Position numbers and translations under genes: made by a program. From JAEZPW01 sp035629075 (GTDB lineage Bacteria > Acidobacteriota > Terriglobia > Terriglobales > Acidobacteriaceae), in assembly GCA_035629075.1 (NCBI GenBank), contig DASPIK010000064.1:1-64000 (forward strand): DNA of 64,000 bases. The letters run 5' to 3'. How positions within the stretch are numbered: position 1 is the first letter of the stretch; the number at the start of each line of letters is the position of its first letter. Below are positions 58,374 to 64,000 of this stretch, piece by piece. The notes beneath the pieces are model-generated. The model was not told the origin of the DNA, did not search any database, and was given only the letters and a program-made list of their open reading frames with translations.

Positions 58374-59747
58374 TTATTCTGGACTCTTCTCCCGAACGAC
58401 CTTGTTCGCGTGAATCTCGAAGTGCATGGTGACTTCCACCATCTTCGTTTCATCGTTCCGGTCGTTATCGACAGAGACGCTAATGTTCTGTGCCAACATC
58501 GGGCGTATCGCCTTTATGTATTCCCGCTCATAGCCGGCATCAAACGGCTCGCCTTCGCGCATCGTCCAGGCTTCTCGCAATTTCGCCAGCGTCAAGCGAT
58601 CGAGACCGTCGAGGTCAATGCTCTTGAAACGATATAGATCGCCTTCACGAACCTGGATGTCGAACGCCACGGTGCGTTGCTCGTCGTCAAAGGTGGGATT
58701 CACGGTCACTTCCGCTCGAAGGTAACCCTTCCGCCCATATGTCTCTCGAATCCTGTCGAGGTCAGTGTCGAGCTGAAGGCCGTCAACGGGCATCCCTTTT
58801 TTGGCAGACATGAGGCGTTGCAGATCCTCTGTGTTGAAAGCTTTCAAGCCTATCCAGCGAATGCCGGAAAGAGTGTACTCTGCGCCGGGTTCGACCGGGA
58901 TGTTGACGACCACTTCCGGCTCTCGTGGGTTGGAGCCTATCAACTCAATACTGACTTCCCCGACACGAGCCTTCAAAAATCCGCGCTTAGCGTAGAGCCG
59001 ATGTAGGTTGTCATTGGCTAGTGCACGCACTGCAGAGCGCTGGTACGGCATAGCGAGCAGGCTCTTCAAGGCGTCTTGCAGCATAGGCCCATCAGCCTGC
59101 GCGGTGCCCGGAAACTTCAGTTCGCGGATGTTGATTTCAACGCCGTCGATGATGAACAGACCGCCGGTGATCGCGCCTTCATGATCGCCAACCCCAAAGC
59201 TGCCCTCCTGAACGAAACGCACCGTTCCCGGAATGCCGCGTTGTGCCAACAGGTTCTGAAGCGCATCGGACACCTGTTGTAGCATCTCTCCGCCGGTCGC
59301 AACCGCGCCTCGGAACAGAGGCACGCTCTCGCGGATTTTGTCCGTGAGCTCCTGATCGCTGAACCAGACGAAGTTGTCGAACGCAACTGGCAGGAATTGC
59401 TCGCTGTCCGCTAACGTGAACGTTACGGTGTACCCAGTGCCGGCGGGTCCGTACTTGTACCGGACCTCATCAAACGCGCCGCAAGCCATCAGTTTGTCGG
59501 CGGCCTGCTTGAAATCCTCAGGGCCAACGATCTCGCCGGTCTTCAGCCCGGTATACGCAATAACGTCCGATTCGATGCTTCGTTTGGAACCTTCTGCGTG
59601 TACAGCGACGAGCTTGGCCTTCTGCGAGGCCGTCTCCTGTTTCGTAGTGCGAGACGTTCTCTGCGCATGTGATATCGAGGGACCAATGAAGACCATCTGC
59701 GAAAGGATTGCTCCGCCGATAAAAATCGTCCACGCCTTGTTTGCCAT
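58374..59747 (-). CDS. POTRA-repeat secreted protein without a beta-barrel
   Basis: The 457-residue product has a signal peptide (about 1-28, ending SISHA) and four or five POTRA-like units: AKLVAVHAEGSKRSIESDVI (45-125), then LPVAFDNFVWFSDQEL (125-225), ELKFPGTAQADGPM (220-300), SGIRWIGLKAFNTEDL (320-390) and FKSIDLDGLDRLTLAKLRE (390-450). These beta-alpha-alpha-beta-beta units are the periplasmic part of BamA/TamA/Omp85 proteins. The 300-400-residue C-terminal barrel is absent. The protein is therefore a soluble periplasmic POTRA protein or has its barrel in a separate gene. Several unusual repeats of the BamA type are conserved in Acidobacteriota. It is convergent with the MerR-like gene. 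Confidence 0.82.
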   Translation of the reverse strand: MANKAWTIFIGGAILSQMVFIGPSISHAQRTSRTTKQETASQKAKLVAVHAEGSKRSIESDVIAYTGLKTGEIVGPEDFKQAADKLMACGAFDEVRYKYGPAGTGYTVTFTLADSEQFLPVAFDNFVWFSDQELTDKIRESVPLFRGAVATGGEMLQQVSDALQNLLAQRGIPGTVRFVQEGSFGVGDHEGAITGGLFIIDGVEINIRELKFPGTAQADGPMLQDALKSLLAMPYQRSAVRALANDNLHRLYAKRGFLKARVGEVSIELIGSNPREPEVVVNIPVEPGAEYTLSGIRWIGLKAFNTEDLQRLMSAKKGMPVDGLQLDTDLDRIRETYGRKGYLRAEVTVNPTFDDEQRTVAFDIQVREGDLYRFKSIDLDGLDRLTLAKLREAWTMREGEPFDAGYEREYIKAIRPMLAQNISVSVDNDRNDETKMVEVTMHFEIHANKVVREKSPE

Positions 59748-59905
59748 GCGGCCTCTTCTACTCTGGGGAGATCAGTTGCTATTTCACCACAGTATTTGGC
59801 TCGCGCGTAGACGACGTTATCCTTCGCGATGGCGCTAATCGGGAATCGGATTAGAAGGTCGCAACTTCTTTGCCAAAGCTGCGTTTAACTAAGCGTGGAG
59901 GAAAC

Positions 59906-60904
59906 ATGTATACAAAGGCAATTCATCGCTTGTTGATTGCAATCCTCGGAGTAACGGTCCTCTGGGGCATGTCCGCCGTGGCACAGCAGTCTGCCCCACC
60001 CTCCGGCACGGGTTCATCTGCACAGCGAGGGCGCGCTCGTGACTCTGTCGCTATGCGGCTTGAGCGCATGAGCCAGCGGCTTGGCCTCACGGATGATCAG
60101 AAGTCGAGGCTAACGCCGATCCTGCAGAACGACTTCGACCAGGCACGCGCCATCCGGCAGGATACGTCGCTGACACGCGACCAGAGACGCGCGAAACTGG
60201 CGGAACTCCGTCAATCCACGCGAGCGCAAATCGAGCCCATTCTTACGGATGAGCAGCGAGCCAAGTTCGGCAAAGCCGGTATGCGCGGCAAGGGGATGGG
60301 CGGCGGACACAGAGGGATGGGGATGGACCCGTCACGCCGTCTCGATCGCTTTGGCCAAGGATTGAATCTGACTGACGAGCAGAAAGCCAAGCTTCAACCT
60401 CTATTTGAACAGCAACGGACTCAGATGCAGGCTCTGCGCCAGGATACGTCTCTTACGCCCGAACAGAAGCGCACCAAGATGAAAGAGCTCCGGGACGCGA
60501 ACCATCAGAAGGTGATGGCGATCCTCACGCCCGAACAGCAGCAGAAGATGCAGCAGATGTTTGCGAAGCACGGTCGCAAAGGAATGGATCGCTGGAGCCA
60601 GTTGGGCCGGATGGTGGAGCAACTGAACCTTAGTGACGAGCAGAAGTCGAAGCTTCAGCCCCTGTTTGAGCAACAGCGCACTCAGATGCAGGCTTTACGC
60701 CAGGACACGTCTCTCACACCCGAACAGAAGCGCACCAAGATGAAAGAGCTTCGGGACGCAAACCATCAGCAAGTAATGGCGATCCTGACTCCCGAACAGC
60801 AACAGAACCTAGAAAGCATGCGCGCCAAGCGTCCACGAAGGGGGTATGGAACGGGTATGGGGCCGGATATGCAGCCCGCGCCTCCATCTCCGCCGCAGAA
60901 CTGA
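59906..60904 (+). CDS. Spy/CpxP-like secreted protein with three LTxxQ repeats
   Basis: From ATG 59906, eight bases after GGAGG, the product has 332 residues with a signal peptide (about 1-27). The mature protein is three copies of a Spy-like helical unit, each with LTxDQKxxLxPIL/LF, QDTSLTPEQKRTKM and AILTPEQQQ. Units 2 and 3 are nearly identical over about 75 residues, also in DNA (about 60364-60540 and 60637-60810), which indicates recent duplication. A Gly/Met-rich hinge (GMRGKGMGGGHRGMGM) separates unit 1. Spy and CpxP are periplasmic chaperone-like envelope-stress proteins; a fused multi-unit form might act as a cage or spacer. It is followed by a terminator at 60932. Confidence 0.8.
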   Translation: MYTKAIHRLLIAILGVTVLWGMSAVAQQSAPPSGTGSSAQRGRARDSVAMRLERMSQRLGLTDDQKSRLTPILQNDFDQARAIRQDTSLTRDQRRAKLAELRQSTRAQIEPILTDEQRAKFGKAGMRGKGMGGGHRGMGMDPSRRLDRFGQGLNLTDEQKAKLQPLFEQQRTQMQALRQDTSLTPEQKRTKMKELRDANHQKVMAILTPEQQQKMQQMFAKHGRKGMDRWSQLGRMVEQLNLSDEQKSKLQPLFEQQRTQMQALRQDTSLTPEQKRTKMKELRDANHQQVMAILTPEQQQNLESMRAKRPRRGYGTGMGPDMQPAPPSPPQN

Positions 60905-60931
60905 GCGTTAGCCGGCACCTCTCCAAAGAAG

Positions 60932-60966
60932 AAGCGACGGGCCTGATCCCGTCGCTTTGATTCTTT
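60932..60966. terminator. Terminator between the Spy-like and dehydratase-type genes
   Basis: A perfect 10-bp stem (60932-60941 with 60948-60957, 6-nt loop) is followed by TTGATTCTTT on the plus strand and TTCTTTGG on the minus strand. It lies between convergent genes and may serve both. Confidence 0.75.
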
Positions 60967-61001
60967 ACGCCTGATCCCCTCGGGGCTCAGCAGCGCGATC
61001 C

Positions 61002-62321
61002 TCAAACTTCTACGGTCTGCGGGAAGTACGCAGGATACTCACGCCTGTACGGCTTCTTCTCGCCATAAGAGCGAGCCAGTTCCATATAAATCCCGAGGTC
61101 GCGGTCAAGGTCGTTCTGCGTGCCGTCGAAATAGAAGTTACGGATAGGGATGTTCCCGAAGTCCTTTGCAACTTTCGGGTACACGGCTTCACTAACGATG
61201 CCGTTCATGCAGGTGAACGGGCTTATATCGATAATTCCGTCAGCACCCTTCTCAGCCAGGTAAGCGGCCTTTCCCACGCTTAAAACCATTTCGCCGAGTG
61301 CGCCGCCGACCGGCAGGTAGGGCAGCGCCAGTTTCAGCACCTCGTGAATGTTGGGTTCTTCGTATCCGCGGAAATCGTCCTTGAAAGGTTCAATTATGGC
61401 GTGTTCATCGCCGTGCTGGATGTGATCGCGCAGGATGGCGATAATCATGTCCTTCGATAAAACACGTCCGCGGAGCTTCAGTTTGCGTACCTGTTCCGAA
61501 TTCGTATAGCTGACCCATTCAGCGATGTCGCTGAGCCAGGCTTCAGCGCCGTAGCCCTCGAGTTTACGAATGAGATCTTCGTTGCTGAAGGTGTTCAGGC
61601 GGCAGAATATCTCGCCAACCACGCCGATGAGGGGCACGTCCCGATCGTAATTCGCTGGGATGGCGCGGAACCTCGATCGGCAGCGCTTCATGGACGCGAC
61701 GATGGAATCGAGCTGGCACTTGCTATCTGCACAGCTCTCCTCAATCGTCTTGCACAGGTCGTTAATGCTCTCTGTGTAGATCTTGTCCGTCTCGCCGGCG
61801 TGCAACTCGTACGGACGAGTCCGATGGCACGCCTTTCGAATCGTGTCGGCGGCGACCAGGGCGCGCCAACCGCCACGCAAGAAGGGTGTCGAGACACTGC
61901 CCAGATCGCTATAGCCGTTCTTGCTGGTTGGCGACAGGATTTGAACGTCCGCATAGCCGATTCCGTCCAGGATCTTGCGCAGAAATGGCGTGTACTGGCC
62001 AAACCGGCACGGGCCATCGGCTGTCGGCATGAAGAAAACGGCCTTCTTCGGATCGAATCCCGGTTTTTCAATCACGCGCAGGAAGTCACCGACGGTTACC
62101 TTTGCCGGATAGCATTCGTCGCCGGTCGTATACTTGCCGCCGAGTTCGCGCGTTCGGTCGTCCGACATCGGGGTCGGCTGCGCATCGATCCCCAGCCATT
62201 TGAATACGGCGGAAAACGCCTCAGGGCTGCCTTCCGCCATGGTCGGGATGTAAACGGTCTTGCCCGCCAGTGGGTGCTCGGGTTCGATCTTGCGAGTTAC
62301 ATGACGGTGGCGGAAGGGCAT
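61002..62321 (-). CDS. 2-hydroxyacyl-CoA dehydratase-like (HgdB/DUF2229-type) protein
   Basis: The 439-residue protein belongs to the family of 2-hydroxyglutaryl-CoA dehydratase D-component relatives. Visible features are GDECYPAKVTVGDFL (about 67-81; Cys and Pro found around the cluster site), AVFFMPTADGPCRFGQY, WLSDIAEWVSYTNSEQ and the late Cys motif DISPFTCMNGIVSE, a likely [4Fe-4S] ligand. Such proteins use ATP-driven electron delivery for radical dehydration. In many genomes it is the C-terminal third of one giant protein; here it is a separate gene overlapping its partner by 25 bases. In an apparently respiring Acidobacterium the substrate is unknown. Confidence 0.8.
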   Translation of the reverse strand: MPFRHRHVTRKIEPEHPLAGKTVYIPTMAEGSPEAFSAVFKWLGIDAQPTPMSDDRTRELGGKYTTGDECYPAKVTVGDFLRVIEKPGFDPKKAVFFMPTADGPCRFGQYTPFLRKILDGIGYADVQILSPTSKNGYSDLGSVSTPFLRGGWRALVAADTIRKACHRTRPYELHAGETDKIYTESINDLCKTIEESCADSKCQLDSIVASMKRCRSRFRAIPANYDRDVPLIGVVGEIFCRLNTFSNEDLIRKLEGYGAEAWLSDIAEWVSYTNSEQVRKLKLRGRVLSKDMIIAILRDHIQHGDEHAIIEPFKDDFRGYEEPNIHEVLKLALPYLPVGGALGEMVLSVGKAAYLAEKGADGIIDISPFTCMNGIVSEAVYPKVAKDFGNIPIRNFYFDGTQNDLDRDLGIYMELARSYGEKKPYRREYPAYFPQTVEV

Positions 62322-64000
62322 GATCTCAGGAATCCTTTGCTATCGAGATAAGCTTCGCAGCGGGTGATAAAGCCCGCGTCATTGGCGTGTCCGTCGAACT
62401 GGAGGATGAGCGAAGGCTTGCCCGTCGCGTCATCCAGGAATGACTTGATGTACGAGTCAGGACCGCACTTGAAATTCGATATGTAGACCACGTGAAGGTT
62501 CGGGTACTTGCGAGCCATGCGGGCCGCCTGCAGGATCTTGCGTCCCGAATTCCAGTACATATTCGGGTTGACGTCCAGAATGTCGATGTCGTCCAGGGGA
62601 AGGAAGTCCATCGGGAGGACATTCACGCCGTACAGCGTGCGCAGCTTCCGCGGGATATCGCAATTGACGCTGCGGTCGTACAGGTTATACGCGCGTCCGA
62701 CGAGGATCAGCGCTGGCTCACCGCTTCGGGCGAGTTCCTCCATCGCTTTCTTTCCCGCTTCCTGCATCGCGTCAGTGAATGCGGCCTGGGCGCCGTAAGC
62801 GGCCTCGAGTGCCCGGCGCGCGCGACTGCCGTTGATGTTGAATTTCGCCTTCGTGTACTCGCCCAGCTCTTTTTCTACATGCTTCCTGCCGAAGCGGAAA
62901 TGCACGGTTGGGCAGACCACCTTGTCAGCATGTGCTTCGAGCTGCGGTACAGCGCGAATTACGAACGGCAGCGTCTGGTTCCATGGACACAGGTGCGATT
63001 CCAATTGCTTCTCGAACTGTTCGGGGATCTCGTAGTTCACCGCGTTCGGAATCAGAATGTAGTCGACACCTTTTTCAATCAGGTTCTGGACGTGCCCGTG
63101 AGCTACCTTCACCGGGAAGCATGGCTGGGCAATCGAAAGCTCTTCGCCATCCGCCGTGATGGTTCTATCGGTTGCTGCCGATGGAACGACCTTAAATCCG
63201 AGTTCCTGGAAGTACGCTGCCCAGAAAGGATATCGGTCGAAGTAAAACATCGCCCGAGGAATACCAATCGTCGGACGCTTGTCGTCGCCATCGCACGGCC
63301 GAACAAGTTCAGCCAGCAGCTTGTCGCGATACTCGATTAGATCTTCAACAACCGGTTTGCGGCTAGTTTTCGCGCGCTTACGGAATTTATCCGAGCACTT
63401 GTCGCCCCAATAGGTCTTCTCGCCCTCGATACGGAACTCTTTCATGTCGCAGTAGTTCGAGCAGGCGTGGCAAACAAATTCGCGCGTCGAGTAATCGACC
63501 TTATTCAGATCGTAGCCGCGGAACTTTGAGGGCTGCTGCTTGTCCTTCATTACATCGCGTGCAATGAGGGCCATTCCGATTGCGCCAATCACGCCGTTGT
63601 GCGGCGGGACGATGACCTTCTTGCCGAGCACCTGCGAGAAGGCAGCGGCAACAGCGTCGTTGTAAGCCGTACCGCCCTGGAAGAAGATCGTTTTGCCGAT
63701 CTTCCGTCCACGAACTACGCGGTTGAGGTAGTTCAGAGCAACGGAGTAGGCAAGGCCGGCGCACAAATCGCCGACTTCCGCACCCTTCAGCATCAACCCC
63801 GTCACGTCGCGTTCCATGAATACCGTGCAGCGTTCGCCGAGACGTGCGGGATTCTTGGACGCCAAGGCACGCGCAGCAAACTCACCCTTGATGCTGACGC
63901 CTAGCTTCTCCGCCTGTTCCTCAAGGAACGAGCCGGTTCCGGCGGCGCAGGCTTCGTTCATCGTGAAGTCGACGACTACGCCGTGATCGATGGCGATGAA
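62297..64000 (-). CDS. BadF/HgdC-type ATPase activator fused to a DUF2229-type domain (5' end outside the window)
   Basis: The gene enters from beyond position 64000; the frame is open to the edge. The visible 567 residues begin in the ASKHA ATPase fold of BadF/BadG/HgdC activators: the motif MNEACAAGTGSFLEEQAEKLG, where Cys ligands and the helix-cluster-helix region sit, FMERDVTGLMLKGAEVGDLCAGLAYSV, and FFQGGTAYNDAVAAAF. From about residue 200 it becomes an HgdB-like/DUF2229 domain with PCFPVKVAHGHVQNL, FVCHACSNYCDMKEF and SNFKCGPDSYIKSF. The family couples ATP hydrolysis to delivery of a low-potential electron. It overlaps the next gene by 25 bases, so both are made together. Confidence 0.82.
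   Translation of the reverse strand, partial: FIAIDHGVVVDFTMNEACAAGTGSFLEEQAEKLGVSIKGEFAARALASKNPARLGERCTVFMERDVTGLMLKGAEVGDLCAGLAYSVALNYLNRVVRGRKIGKTIFFQGGTAYNDAVAAAFSQVLGKKVIVPPHNGVIGAIGMALIARDVMKDKQQPSKFRGYDLNKVDYSTREFVCHACSNYCDMKEFRIEGEKTYWGDKCSDKFRKRAKTSRKPVVEDLIEYRDKLLAELVRPCDGDDKRPTIGIPRAMFYFDRYPFWAAYFQELGFKVVPSAATDRTITADGEELSIAQPCFPVKVAHGHVQNLIEKGVDYILIPNAVNYEIPEQFEKQLESHLCPWNQTLPFVIRAVPQLEAHADKVVCPTVHFRFGRKHVEKELGEYTKAKFNINGSRARRALEAAYGAQAAFTDAMQEAGKKAMEELARSGEPALILVGRAYNLYDRSVNCDIPRKLRTLYGVNVLPMDFLPLDDIDILDVNPNMYWNSGRKILQAARMARKYPNLHVVYISNFKCGPDSYIKSFLDDATGKPSLILQFDGHANDAGFITRCEAYLDSKGFLRSCPSATVM

Overview
The window looks like chromosomal DNA of an Acidobacteriota member, most likely a Terriglobia/Koribacter-like lineage. 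There is no rRNA or tRNA gene here to confirm this. The inference rests on GC-rich sequence, on families typical of that phylum (large secreted PIG-L and Ig-like proteins, DinB and DUF4019 proteins, a NtrYX operon, an EgtB of the acidobacterial kind) and on short palindromic REP-like elements, some of which lie inside genes. I see no phage, insertion sequence, CRISPR array or integrase.

Layout. 0.2-6 kb: a small helical protein, a SAM methyltransferase, a diaminopentanoate-dehydrogenase-like oxidoreductase, and a minus-strand ergothioneine set egtB-egtD followed by a 2-oxoglutarate/iron oxygenase. 6.6-11.5 kb: a four-gene redox operon (NuoE-like, NuoF-like, a Cys-rich Fe-S adaptor, an FMN glutamate-synthase-domain protein) that looks like a HydABC-type NADH module joined to a different catalytic subunit. 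11.6-13.7 kb: small and secreted proteins, one frameshifted. 14.4-19 kb: an ADP-forming acyl-CoA synthetase/GNAT fusion and citrate synthase. 19.5-27.3 kb: a radical SAM gene diverging from the histidine operon hisI-G-D-C-B-H-F-A, in which every junction overlaps. Ahead of it lies a complete histidine attenuator: a 24-codon leader with eight His codons, an antiterminator and a terminator.

27.3-33.9 kb: a five-gene minus-strand operon with overlapping genes (secreted protein, peptide-type solute-binding protein, NtrY kinase, NtrX activator, a possible tubby/LURP-fold protein). 34.1-41.9 kb: a membrane-maintenance island. On one strand are L,D-transpeptidase, two tiny membrane proteins and a frameshifted SPFH protein. 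On the other are an XRE regulator with an operator-like palindrome over its promoter, an NfeD-like protein, a DUF1648/PH-like membrane protein, a DUF4019 protein, flotillin and PspA. 42-53 kb: DinB-like protein, amino-acid permease, giant secreted PIG-L deacetylase, CBM9-like protein, SDR, a secreted Ig-like protein and a periplasmic trehalase. 53-60.9 kb: a response regulator, a shortened ATP-grasp-like protein, a bPH2 protein, an MscS channel, ArsR and MerR-like regulators, a POTRA-only secreted protein and a triplicated Spy-like protein. 61-64 kb: two proteins of the 2-hydroxyacyl-CoA dehydratase/activase family, the upstream one running off the window.

The strongest candidates for something new are the redox operon at 6.6-11.5 kb, the oxygenase attached to egtBD, the solute-binding protein locked into the NtrYX operon, and the flotillin/NfeD/PspA island. 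The histidine attenuator is the best-resolved regulatory element. All functions are inferred from sequence reading alone; no database search was run.
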